Below are positions 40,165-52,619 of a DNA stretch of 64,000 nt, in pieces. Location: assembly GCA_029783825.1 (NCBI GenBank), contig JAREIK010003011.1, positions 121,280-185,279 on the forward strand. The letters are read 5' to 3'. The notes under the pieces are model-generated. The model was not told the DNA's origin. It was given only the letters and a program-made list of their open reading frames with translations, and did no database searches. The position numbers and the translations under genes were made by a program. The DNA is from Sapria himalayana (Eukaryota; Streptophyta; Magnoliopsida; Malpighiales; Rafflesiaceae). Each line of letters begins with the position of its first letter. Position 1 is the stretch's first letter.

Positions 40165-40179
40165 CACTACAAAAAATTA

Positions 40180-41250
40180 TTGATTTAGCTAGGGATCAAT
40201 CCCTAGCAAAATTTCTAGGGATTAGCTAGTGAATAGCAAGTGATTTATGTTTTTCATTAAAATAAAAATTTAAAACAAATTAGCCATAGAATAGAGATGG
40301 ATTAGCGATGGAATAATTTTGTAAATTCCTCATCAGAAAAAAGTGGGGGATTTAGTAACTGATTAGCAACGGAATATTTTTGTAAATTTTGCTCAAGAAA
40401 AGTGGGAAATATAGCGATGGGATTAGCGATGAAATTTCCCTAGCTAATAAAATCTGGAATTTAGCAACGGATTTAGTGATAGAATTTCCTAGCTAATTAA
40501 ATTTGGAATTTAGCGATGAATTTAGCAATAGAATTTCCCTTCCTAATAAAACTCGAATTTTAGCAATGGATTTAGCGATGGAATTTCCATAGCTAATAAA
40601 ATATGGAATTTAGCGATGGATTTAGCGATGAAATTTTCCTACCTAATAAAATTGTTAATTTAGCGACGGATTTGACGTTAGAATTTCCTTATCTAATAAA
40701 ATCTAGAATTTAGCGATGAATTTAGCAATGAAATTTCCCTAGCTAATAAAATCTAGAAATTAGCTATGGATTTAATGATGGAATTTCTCTAACTAATAAA
40801 ATCCAGAAATTAGTAATAGTTTAGTGACGGAATTTTTCTAGCTATTAAAATCCGAAATTTACCTATGGTTTAGCGATAAAATTTTCCTAGCTAATTACAT
40901 CCGTAACATAGTGACAGATTTCATCTATGGAGTTCCCTAGCTAATTACATCCCAAAAATATAGCTACAGGATTTAGTGATGAAATTTCCCTTTCTAATTA
41001 TATACTTAATATAGCCATGAATTTTATCGACGAAACTTCCCTAGCCAATTACTTCCTGAATATACTGACTGATTTTAGTGACATAACTTTACTAACTAAT
41101 AAAATCCGAATTATATCGACAGATTTAGCAAGGAAACTTTTCTAGCTAATTAAATCCGAAATATACTAAGGGATTTAGTGACTGAACTTCTCTAGCTAAT
41201 TAAATCCAAAACATAGCGACGAAATTTTCCTAGCCAATATTTAATTATTT
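40180..41250 (+). repeat. CACTA-B subterminal tandem repeats, unit about 50 bp
   Basis: The unit is 'ggaatttagcgatgga' + 'tttagcgatggaatttccc' + 'tagctaataaaatc'. Register points at 40455, 40504, 40553 and 40604 give a period of 49-51. About 18 copies run to 41250 with rising divergence. Such repeats bind the element-encoded subterminal-binding protein in En/Spm. That role here is inferred. Confidence 0.8.
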
Positions 41251-43091
41251 AATTTTTTGTAATTTATTATTAGTCTTAAAATATTATTTAATTTTGTTTA
41301 TTAAATTATGTTAAAGGTCTATAGATGAGCGATCCTTGAAAGTTACATTCTCCTCATAAAATCATAAAAAATGATATTATAAATAAATAATTTAAAAAAT
41401 ATAAAAATAGAAAAAAATTATATTAATAAGGACTAACATATCTATTTTTATGATGTATTAATTTTTTAAAAAAGTATACATAAAATTTTTCTAAAATTTT
41501 TAATTAAGAAACATAAAAATTTGTATTAACGTAATATTTAATAATTAATTCAATAAGTATAATAATTTATTTCGATATATTAAAAATTAAATTAACATTC
41601 TTTAAAATTTCTACAAATATAAATGTAAATTAATTCAATGTATGATAAAATATATAATATTTTCAAAAATATCTGAATTGACGAATAAACTAGTAAATAT
41701 TATTATGATTAATAGCATAAAAATATTTTATGATTATAGGAAACATTTAAAAAATATAATTAATACAAAATTTGAAATTTTTGAAATATAATAAAAATAT
41801 AAGTTTTTTCATTAAAGTTAAAAGAAAATAAATTAATATTAAAAAATAAATACATATATGTTTGCCCCAACTAAAATTTATAAGAAATAAATAATTAAGT
41901 AATATTTTTTCTATTAGCTTTTAGAATTCGGTATTTATTAAAATAATTAATATAACATTATTTAAGTATCTTATCACTTTAAGTAATTTTTTGAATTTTA
42001 AAAATTATAATGGTATCAAATAATATGAAATTTTATTCCTTTAAAATTATTACATATTATCTTCATAAAAATTAATATGATGAATTCTTAAAAATTTATT
42101 ACCATAAAATATAACTTTTTATATATTTTTTAACATAAAGAGTATTTTATAACACTTATGAGAGTGACTAGAGGACAAATCATCTTTTCATGTATACCTT
42201 ATAATATGAAATTTGTTAATTTTGTAGCTATTTGATATTTTTTTATAAGGCTAAACATATATATTTTTAAATTCTTTTTATATTTGTTATTTAATTAATA
42301 TTATAATAAAAAATTGTAAGGTGTATATTTTTAATTTATACCTTGCTACATGCACATTAATTTATTTGAAAAAATTTGATAGTAAATAAAATTAACGAGC
42401 CTTTTTGTATTATATATATATATATTCTATATTATTTATTTAATGTTTTTATAATTAAAAATAAAAATATTTTGGAAATATATATAATTTGTTTATTTTG
42501 GAAATATATTTAATGTTTATTTTGTCGAGACTATGTCCTCCATCTTTCTCTCGACATTTTCAAAGAATAAGCGACGCAACTCCTCCGCAATCCTCAATCC
42601 TTCTCTTGACACCGACGTAACATACACATATTCGAATTAAGCGATAATTTATTATTGATATGAGGTACTTTTTTTACCCTATTTCTTCATCTATTATCTT
42701 AATGCGTTTTGATTTTATTAATTTGTTTTTCCAAAATTCTTCTTTTTTAATCGTATACATTAATTTAATTATATTTATTGCAATACATACCTAATGCATT
42801 TGTGTTGTGTTGGGAAATATGTATGCTAATATAAACTTAATTTAATTATACTTTTTTTATACATATTATGTTAATTTAATTATACTTTTTTTAAATACAT
42901 ATTCTATTAATTTAATTATACTTGGATTGCTTATATAAACTTAATCGTATAACACAAAATTGGGTGTTTTGTGTTGGGCAGTGTGTATTTAACACATAAA
43001 TATATAAGTGTATTTTATTATATTTATAACTATAAAAATAGTTTACATAAACATAACTATATATAAATATAAAAACATATATTTAATATAT

Positions 43092-43122
<31 letters not shown>

Positions 43123-44106
43123 AATCTATCATAATTTTATATATCATACATTCAATATAGATGTCGTGTATTTCAGATATAATTAGTATTATACATATAA
43201 TATTATATACATATTTTACACAAATAAAGATATATTGACTTTATGATAGGATTTTAATAATGTATATTTGAAATTTGCAAGTCATTATTAAAAAATACGC
43301 CTCTAATAAATTTGCATTATGAAAATATCTATTATTCCATAATACCTTGCTTACCCAATAAGTATAATTATATTAATATTTGTAAACTATATTTTACACA
43401 TGGCTTTATGTATAAGGAAAAACACACACTCTAATAAAAATGTAAGAGTGTATTTAATATTTGTAAATTTAAAGTATAGTCACATTAATATCTATTAATG
43501 TCAAATTAATATCTGTAAATATTTATTGACTAGTTTTTAATTAGTTAAAATAAAAATGTAATAGGCTTTATGTATACTGATACTAATTTACAAGACATTT
43601 AAATACATTTATATATTTGACTATATCTTAATTACTATGTTTAATAAAATGCCACATAGGGTCCATTATAAATATCTTAGCATTGATTATCAATATGATT
43701 CATACTGGATTAAAATATACAAGATATCCATCTCATTTGACATACATTATTTCCTACATGAATTGATGCCGATGACTTTTTGATGGGTTTGAGAAGTTCC
43801 ACCTATATAGATGAGTAGATCTCACATATTTTATCACCGTTATAGCCATTAACTCATAAATTGTATACCCATGGACTTGATATTGTTTACTTATTGTAAG
43901 CTAACCATAGAATTATTTACTTGAGTAAACTCTATAAACTATTTACTTATTGTAAGCTTAGATAATGAAGAAACTTTAATAATTAATCCAAATAATCAAT
44001 ATCTATGAAATAATAATCCAGATTCACAGAGTTAACTGTATTACTTGTTAAACTCATATACTTGTGATATATTTTACCGTGCTATAAAATAACTAACACT
44101 TACATT
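41251..44106. other. Very AT-rich non-coding DNA, interior of CACTA-B
   Basis: No coding region was found. The only less AT-rich patch is about 42530-42640, with 'ctccgcaatcctcaatcc' and 'gacaccgacgtaac'. A (TA)n run is near 43090-43122. Confidence 0.55.
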
Positions 44107-44119
44107 GATTTTTGTAGTG

Positions 44120-45057
44120 TCTTATCTCTCTATAATTTCAATACTTAATGATCTTTGAGCTATTATAATTACAATGATTCTTAGATTTAGACCTCTTGTT
44201 TTTTGATTTGCTTTGACATTTTCTCTTGGTTGAATTTCTTACAATTAACTTTGTATATAATTCTAAAAAGGTTGATATTTCACTTGTCTATCTTTATTGA
44301 ATCTCCTTGCTTAGAATTAGATCATGAACATCATCGAATTTCAATTTATTAGTTCTTGATGAACTATGCACAACTATAATTGTAATACAATAATTTTTGA
44401 TAGAGAACATAGAAGTATCAATACACATACTTCATCATTGACTTTAATACTAAACAAACTTAATTGGGTTGTGATTGTGTTGACTTCATTGAGTTGTTGG
44501 GTCATTGATGTGCTTTCTGTCAACTTCATATTGAAAAAACACCTCATCATGTGCACTTTTGTAGCATCAATTAGTTTTCGTATATATTAGCAAGAGCCAT
44601 CGTAAGCCTTACTATGCTCATCTCATTTTTTATATTGAAATTAAGTTGGTAAGATATCATATTTCAGATAAATTCAAGTGCTAGTATGTGCTCTTCTTTC
44701 TTCATAGACTCTATAATCTTCCTCAGAAGGGGTTGATATAGATTTTTCTAGTATATATAATCTTCCATCTATATTTTCTAGAAAACAAATTTTGTTCCAT
44801 AAATTTTTTTTATTTTAACTTTTCCTTCATATGTAGTGATTACTATCTACAAAATATGAATTCTTCTAAACAATTCTTGCAAAACACTGTGTAGAGAATT
44901 GAGAACACCTCTTTTGACATGCTAATATTGTCTGCACAATTTTTACTATTTATTAAATTCATTATTATCATCAATAGTAACTTCGCCCAATGGCGCATCA
45001 TAATGCACAACCTAAACCTCCAATACCAATTGTTGAGAATAACTTGATTTCCTATTT
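44120..45057 (-). pseudogene. Ty1/copia retrotransposon remnant: LTR end, primer site and gag
   Basis: Reading the minus strand from the GATA boundary: an LTR tail ending TTCTCAACA at 45031, then a primer-binding-like TGGTATTGGAGG at 45028-45017 (compare TGGTATCAGAGC, complementary to initiator tRNA-Met), then a broken gag frame. The best part, 44556-44374, contains FFNMKLTESTSMTQQLNEVN, TITTQLS and DEVCVLILLCSLS, which match the UBN2/retrotransposon gag domain of plant copia elements. Upstream MALANIYEN and downstream NKRSKSKNHCN, the approach to the zinc knuckle, are in other frames, so there are frameshifts. The LTR is cut off by the GATA array and the pol side by CACTA-B. It is certainly inactive. 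Confidence 0.75.
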
Positions 45058-45146
45058 GTTAGATAGACATTTAGATAAACTGACAAATATAAAGGTAAAC
45101 GGATTGAATGATTGATAGATAGTTGATAGATATATAAATATAAATA

Positions 45147-45222
<76 letters not shown>
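45147..45222 (+). repeat. Compound (AAAT)n-(TA)n microsatellite
   Basis: About nine AAAT units (to 45183) run directly into a 40-bp TA run. It is a secondary expansion of array variants. Confidence 0.93.
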
Positions 45223-45224
<2 letters not shown>

Positions 45225-46384
45225 TTGACAAATAGGCTCATAAAAAGAAAGACAGTTAGATAGTTAGAGAGATAGAAAAATTAAAAGAAGATATATAGAT
45301 TAATTGATAGATATAATAGTTAGATAGTTACATAGATATATAGATTGATATATAAACATTCCAACATTAAAATAGATAGATATAAGGATAAACAGATTGA
45401 CAAACATATAGATAAACATATAGATAGATACATAGATATACAAATAGATAGAAAGATATTTTGATAGTCAGATTGATAGATAGACTAATAGACTAATAAA
45501 CTGATAGACTGATATACTGATAGATTGGTAGAAAAGTAGATAGATAGATAGACAGATAAAGAGATAGATAAATTAATAATTAGAAAGACAAATAGATAGA
45601 TAGATAGGTAGAAAGCTATATAGATAGATAGATAGATATAAATATAAATAGATAGATAGACAGATAAATAGGTGTATATAAAGATGGATAGATAAACAGA
45701 TAGATATATTATAGATAGACCGATAGATAGATTAATTGATAGAAAGATTGATTGATTGATTGATTGACATATGAATAGATAGATATAAAGATAGATAGAT
45801 AGATATTTAGGAAGGTATATAGATAGAGAGATAAATAGTCATATATATAGACAGATATATAGATAGATTATTAGACAGATAGATAGACAAATAGATATAA
45901 ACATAGATAGATAGATAAATATAATGAGAGATTAATATACATATTAATAGAAAGATAGATAGACATATTGATAGATAGATAGATAGATTGATTGATTTAT
46001 ATGTAGATTGATATACAAATTTTATTGGCAGAATGATCGACAAATTGATAGAGAGATTGTAAGACTATTTGATAGACAGATTGATAGACAGATTGATAGA
46101 CATAATGAGAGATAGATAAATAAACAGACAAACTGATTGAGAGATAGATACATACCTACAAAGATAAGATAGATAGATAAATAGATAGAGAGACTGATTA
46201 ATTCAGTGATATATAGATAGATTGATATACAGATAGACAGACAGACAGATCGATAGATAGACTGACAAACAGATAGATAGATAGATAGATATATAGTTAT
46301 ATAAACAAATATATAGATAAATAGATACATAGATATATAGATAGACATATAGTAAGACAGATGGATAGACACATAGATAGATAG

Positions 46385-46416
<32 letters not shown>

Positions 46417-46512
46417 TAATAGATAAATAGATTGATAGATAGATAGATATATAGATTGATAGATTGATTGACATATAGATATATAGATAGTTAATTAGAT
46501 AGATAGATAGAT

Positions 46513-46545
<33 letters not shown>

Positions 46546-46680
46546 TAGTTAGATAAACAAATATATAAAAAAATAGATAGATAGATATATAGATAGATAA
46601 ATAGATAAACATATAGTTAGATAGATTGATAGACACATAGATATATAGATAGATATATATACAAATTGATAGATAGATTA

Positions 46681-46711
<31 letters not shown>

Positions 46712-47528
46712 AATAGAGATAGATAGATTGATAGATAGATAGATAAATAGATAGATAAATAGATAGATTTATTGATTGATTGACAAATAGATATATAGAT
46801 AGATAGATAGATAGAGACATAGATAAAAAAATTGTTAGATATATAGATAGATAGATAAATAGATTGAAAGATAAATAGATAGTCAGACAGAAAGATAGTT
46901 AGATAAATAGATATATTGATAGATATATAGACAAAAAGATAGACAGATAGATTGATTGACAGATAGATAGATATATAGAAATATAGATAGAGAGATAGAT
47001 TGACATATAGATTGATAGACATAAAGATAGATATATAGATAAGTAGATAGATAGATAGACATATAAATAGATAGATAGTTATATTGATATGTAGATATAT
47101 TGATAATAGATATATTGATAGATATATAGATAGAAAGATAAATAGAATGATAGACATATAGATAGACACGTTAATAGACAAAATAATAGATAGATTAATA
47201 GATTGATTGATATATAGATTTAAAGAAGATTGATAGACAAATTGATAGAGAGAATGATAGATAGATTGAAAGACAAATTGAATGATAGATAGATAGACAA
47301 ATTGATAATAATATAGATAGACATATAGAAAGATTGATATATAAAAATATTATTAGACAAATAGATTGAAAGATAGATAGACAAATAGATAGATAAAAAT
47401 ATATTCGGATATATAGACATATAAATTGACAAAAAGATATACTAATAAATAAACAGATATATAGATAGAAAGATAGATAGACATTTAGATAGAAAGATAG
47501 ATAGATAGATAGATAGATCGATAGATAC

Positions 47529-47560
<32 letters not shown>

Positions 47561-48303
47561 AAAAATAGATACATAGATAAATAGATAGATAGACAGACAG
47601 ATAGATAGATATATAAACAAATATATAGATAAATATAAAGAAAGATTAATAGATGAATAGACAGATAGATATTCAGATTGATAATTTGTTTGAAAGTTAG
47701 ATTGATAGACATATTGATATATAGTTTGATAGCCAAATTGATACACAGATTAATAGACAGATTGGTAAATATATTGAAAGATAGATATATTGATAGAATT
47801 ATAAATAGATAGATATATAAATAGACATTTACATAAATAGATAGATAGACAGATTGATGGAAAATAAATATATATATAGATAGATTGATTGATTGATAAA
47901 TAGATAGGCAAAAAGATAGAAATAAAGAAAGATAGATAGATAAACATATAGATATATAGATAGATTGAAAGATAGATTGATAGATAGATAGTCAGCTAAA
48001 TAGACACATAGACATATAGATAGATAGATAGATTGATTGATTGATAAATAGATAGATAGTAATATTGAAATATAGACAAATATACATAAAGATTGTTATA
48101 TAGATAGATAGATAGATTGATTGATAGGAAGATAGGAAGATAGATAGTCAAATAGACAAATAGACAGATAGTAATATGGAAATATAGACATATAGATAAA
48201 TAGATAGGTATATAGATAGATAGATTGATAGATAGTCAGATAGACAAATAGACATATAGATAAATAGATAGACAGACAGATAGATAGATACATAGATAAA
48301 TAA

Positions 48304-48330
48304 ATAGAAAGATAGATACATAGATAGATA
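48304..48330 (+). repeat. Left target-site duplication of LINE-2 (candidate, 27 bp)
   Basis: Bases 48304-48330 match 54334-54360 at 26 of 27 positions (C versus T at one site). The downstream copy follows immediately after the A-rich LINE 3' end and the upstream copy abuts the first non-array bases. It consists of array sequence, so coincidence cannot be excluded, but the placement at both junctions is exact. Confidence 0.65.
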
Positions 48331-48388
48331 AATAGAAAACGAGAAGAAAAAGGGGAAGAAACTTAAAGCTCGGCGAGTATTAAAGGAA

Positions 48389-48748
48389 ATGCTGGAGGAC
48401 TACAGCTGGATGGATGAAGACCTTCTGGATTTTCCAGATGAGGATGCGGAGGTCTTCAATTTCCCTTCATTTAGTGAAGAAGAAGTTAAGAGTGAAAGCT
48501 CCCTGGAAAAGGTAAAGGATGATTTGAATATTTATGAGGAGGATTGGGATAACCTCTCCAGAGAACAAGCAATGGAAACCATAAAGAGGATGGCTATGCA
48601 TCTTGGGCAGCAGGTAAAATATAAAGAAATAATGAATATTTTTTCTAGCTCAACTAAAACACCAAGAAATAGGAAGAAATATTTGAACAAGACATACGAG
48701 ACTAAATGCACTACGAGATTACAAGAAAAATCAATAATTAATGGATAG
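48389..48748 (+). CDS. LINE-2 ORF1 remnant
   Basis: A 119-residue frame starts at ATG 48389, but codons are open upstream to the 5' junction (about 48331), so the natural start was probably further upstream and lost by 5' truncation. The N-terminal half is acidic (DEDLLDFPDEDAEVF). The C-terminus is basic, with PRNRKKYLNKTYETKCTTR shared with LINE-1 ORF1. No CCHC motif is seen. Its TAG overlaps the ORF2 start in 'atggatag', a layout suited to termination-reinitiation. Confidence 0.65.
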   Translation: MLEDYSWMDEDLLDFPDEDAEVFNFPSFSEEEVKSESSLEKVKDDLNIYEEDWDNLSREQAMETIKRMAMHLGQQVKYKEIMNIFSSSTKTPRNRKKYLNKTYETKCTTRLQEKSIING

Positions 48749-51700
48749 GTGTCTTTACTGGAACATTAGAGGGGTAGCAAATACCCCTTCAATTAATAGA
48801 TTGAAGCAATTAATAAAAATACATAAAATTTCTTTAATAATTATAGCAGAACCTATGGTCGAGAAAGATCAAATAATAAAATATAGTGAAAAATTAGGAT
48901 TTAAAAATGCGTATGCAAACTTGAGTAGTAAACTCTGGATTATGTGACATAACTATATGGACATTATTATCTTAAAAGACACAGAACAAATAGTTAATTT
49001 TAAATCTAACTCGAATACAGAAGAAATAATATTAGTAGTTTATGCAAAAAATGATAAAAAAGATAGACTAGATCTATGGAAAGAAATGCATAACATTGCT
49101 ATAAAAAAATATTCCATGGATTACAGGAGGAGATTTTAATGTTATAAGAAATGCACAAGAAAAGAAAGGTGGTAAACCCCCAAATGCACTGGCAATGTCA
49201 CAATTCAACGATTGTATCGCCAGTGCCAACTTAATGGAGGTGGAGTATATTGGCTCAAATTACACCTGGTGTAATAACTGGCATAAAAGAGGAGCAATTT
49301 GGGCAAGACTGGACAGGGTCATGTTCAATGCTAAATGGGTAGTGACTCATGGAGTTACGGGCCTAAGACATTTAAGCAGGACATGTTTGGATCTTAGCCC
49401 ATTGCTCATAAAAATTCATAAAAGTCAACCAATAAAAGGTGATTTTAAATTTCAAAATATGTGGGTTAAACACAGGGATTTCGATAGAATGGTTCGAGAA
49501 TCTTGGGAAGAGCCAGCATCGGGAAAGCCCATGCAGGCTTTTTTGGCTAAATTATTCAGGTTAAAAAGATGTATTAAAACATGGAATAGAGAAGTTTTTG
49601 GAAATATAGACCTACAAATAAAACAAGCGGAGGAAGAAGTGGCAAAGTTAGAAATAATATATGACACTACGAATAAAGAAGAAGATAGAAGTGAACTTAG
49701 TAAGGCAAAAGGTAAATTGAGGCTTAAGTTACACATGGAAGAAATATACTGGAAATAGCGAGCAAAAGTTAAATGGCTGAAAGAAGGAGATAGGAATACT
49801 AAATTTTTCCATTATATGAGTAAGATAAAAATAAACAAGAACAAAATAAAAGGTATAAAAAATGATGAAGGAAAATGGGTGGAAGAAGATAATAAAATAA
49901 GAGCACTATTTGAGGATTTTTTTAAAAAACATCTATGCGGGCAGCTCATACATGAAGGGGATAAACTAATAAATGAAGTTAAATTAAATATCTCTAAGGA
50001 GCAAAATCAAATGTTGGAAAAAATCCCGGATAGGGATGAGATTAAAAATGCAGTATTCAGCCTGGACAAAGATAGTGCAGCAGGACCAGATGGATGGAAT
50101 AGTAATTTCTTCCAGGTATGCTAGGAAATTATTGAAAAAGATCTTGTACTTGCTATTTCTAGTTTTTTTGCAGGGGCAGATATTCCTAAAACATGGGCAA
50201 ATTCTCTCATTGTCTTGATATCAAAAAACAAATCCCCACAAAAATGTGAGGACTTTAGACCTATAAGTTTATGTAATGTGATATATAAGATTTTAGCAAA
50301 AATTTTACAAAATAGATTAAGTGATATTATGCCATATATTATATCACAGGAGCAAACGAGCTTCGTTAAAAATAGGTTAATGTCGGAAAACATAAGATTA
50401 GCATCTGAAATGATGAAAGACATAGCGGTTAAAACAAGAGGGGAGAATTTAGTAGTAAAGTTAGACTTATCAAAAGCATTCGACAGGGTAGAATGGGACA
50501 TACTCTGCTATAATATGAGAAAATTTGGCTTCTCATAGTTATGCATTGATATGATATATAGATGTGTGTCAAGTGTATGGGTTAAAGTCATTGTAAATGG
50601 GACGAAAGGGGAAGAATTTAAGCCTAAAAGAAGCTTACGGCAAGGAGACCCGTTATCTCCTTTATTATTTGATATATATTTAGAACTGTTGATTTTAAAT
50701 TTAAAGAAAAGAATGTCTGAAGGAAAGATCATTCCATTTAGACAACCAAAAAACACTCCAAGAATAGGCTGCCTTTCATATGTCGATGATCTTATAATTT
50801 TTACAAATGCGAGTAAAAGATCTTTGATATACCTTATGGATCTTTTGCATACATTTGAAATTGAGACAGGCCAGGCGATAAATATAAAAAAGTGTCAGTT
50901 TATTCTGGCAAAGAAAGTAACAGAAAAGGTGAGTAATAAAGTAAAGAACATCACAGGATTTACCCAGAATAAAGGAGCGCTAATGTATCTAGGATGTCCT
51001 ATATATGAAGGTAGACTGAAAGAAGAATATTTAATATCACTACAGTATAAAATGAAAACTAAAATATCAGGTTGTAAAGAAGAGCTATTGGGCTTTGGGG
51101 GCAGGATCACATTAGTCACTCACGTCCTTCAAAGCACATTAGTGCATATTCTATCAATTATTCATCTTCCAAAAAAATTTACAAATAAATTAGAATCAAC
51201 AATGGCTAACTTTTTATGGGGGAAAAAAGATGGAAAGAATAAAATTCACTGGAAAAGATGGGAGGATATTTGCTTCCCAAAAGAGGAAGCCGGATTAGGA
51301 TTAATATCTTTGTAGGACATGGCACACGCTTGGGACTGTAAAGGTTGGTGGAGGCTAAAAAATGATAGACTCTGGGCGACCTTTATGAGAGCGAAATATG
51401 TAGTACATGAAAAGGTGAATAGGAAAAATGCTTCGAATTCCTGGAAAGCTCTAGAAAAATAGAAAGAAATAGTAGAATCTTATTCTAAAGAGGAGAAGAG
51501 CGGATGGAAATGGACCCTTACTCCGCAAGGCAACTTTACGCTCAAAACGGTCAAAAATTTGATTCGAAAGAAAAATACGATAAACCCAATCTTTAAATGG
51601 GTATGAAAAGTAGGCTGCCCACAAAAAATGTGCTCTCTTGTATGGAAAGCTCTTGTGAATGCATTACCGGTAGATACAAATATTCAAAAGAAAGGTATAA

Positions 51701-52619
51701 AGATAGCTTCCAGATGTGATTGCTGTCATCAAGCAACAGAATCTATAGATCATCTATTTTCAGAAGATAAAATTGCATTTGAAATATGGAAAAAGTTAGA
51801 AATATTTAATAATATAAATATGAATGAGGAAACTTTAATAGATAGGATTAAAAGGTGGAGGAGGCACCCCCCTAATACACCGACCAAAAAATGGCTAAAC
51901 CAAAATTTACCACACGTAGTAATTTGGTGTATATGGAAAGCAAGAAATAAAAGTAGATTCGAGGGCATAAAAATGAATGTAGATAATATCCTTAAAGACA
52001 TTAAGTTGGAAATTAGTAATATATCTTGTACAAAACCTATCATATTAGATAATTCTGAAATGGATAAAGAAGCCAGGGAAACATGGAATCTCTCCACTAT
52101 GATTAAAAGGATTCATTGGGTTAAAAGTATAAGCTGGAATAGGCCGCCAGAAGGGAAACTATAGTTTAATACTGATGGTAGTTTCAATAGAGATTTAGGA
52201 ATTGCAAGATGTGGAGGAGTAATAAGAGACTCTGAAGGTAGAATTAGGAAAGCTTTCACACTAGTAGGAAAATCCTATTCTGCATTGCATTCAGAATCCT
52301 ATTCTGTAATAAGCTAGGATATAGAAATTTACAAATATAGGTAGATTCAACATTATTGGTTGAGTTATTTAATAAAAAACTAGTACTGTGGCGGCATGAG
52401 GAGGAGATAGAAATAATAGCGAGTCTTGCTAAAGAATTAAATGTATCAATATCACATGTATACAGGGAAGCAAATGCATTGGCATACAAGCTTGCTAAAA
52501 TAGGATTGTTAGAAGGGGCTGCGGAGTATGATGAGGAATCTTTGCCAATAAAATTGAAAGGATTAGCGCGATTAGATAAAATTACATTCCCTTACCTAAG
52601 AATAAGTAAAAATAGATAG
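48741..52619 (+). pseudogene. LINE-2 ORF2 polyprotein: endonuclease, RT, RNase H (broken)
   Basis: About 1290 codons, the usual plant L1 ORF2 length. Endonuclease: YWNIRGVAN, IIAEPMV, GGDFN, RLDR, but the SDH box reads LDLSP, so the catalytic His is lost. RT: AAGPDGW, DFRPISLCN, KLDLSKAFDRVE (about 50459), RQGDPLSPLLF, then YVDD at 50779 where plant LINEs usually have (F/Y)ADD. Zinc-binding-like CDCCHQ...DHLF is near 51715. RNase H: NTDGS and HVYREANALAYKLAK, the last catalytic Asp now Tyr. One frameshift is in an A7 run near 49107 and another near 52313-52355. Stops at 48945, 49756, 50122, 50536, 51313, about 51460, 51604 and 52162 are mostly TAG. Confidence 0.93.

Larger units (their letters stand above)
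40165..44119. mobile_element. CACTA-B: CACTA-like DNA transposon, non-autonomous (right end tentative)
   Basis: The left end CACTACAAAAAATTATTGA at 40165 is a canonical plant CACTA cap. It is followed by about 18 subterminal repeats of the same family as CACTA-A. A candidate right end, ATTTTTGTAGTG, finishes at 44119 and is the inverted complement of the first 11-12 bases. However, no subterminal repeats precede it and the flanking triplets differ ('ata' left, 'tct' right). The interior is non-coding. If 44119 is a chance match, the true right end is lost or outside the window. Confidence 0.5.
45058..48330 (+). repeat. GATA/GACA array, block 4
   Basis: It has the same unit and polarity as the other blocks. 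It begins abruptly inside a copia LTR remnant at about 45058 and ends at the LINE-2 5' junction. It includes (TA)n at 46386-46408 and 46517-46542. No gene is seen. Confidence 0.93.

Noticed and set aside
44366..44590. 74-residue plus-strand frame
   Set aside because: It is antisense to the copia gag remnant, which has clear family motifs on the minus strand.
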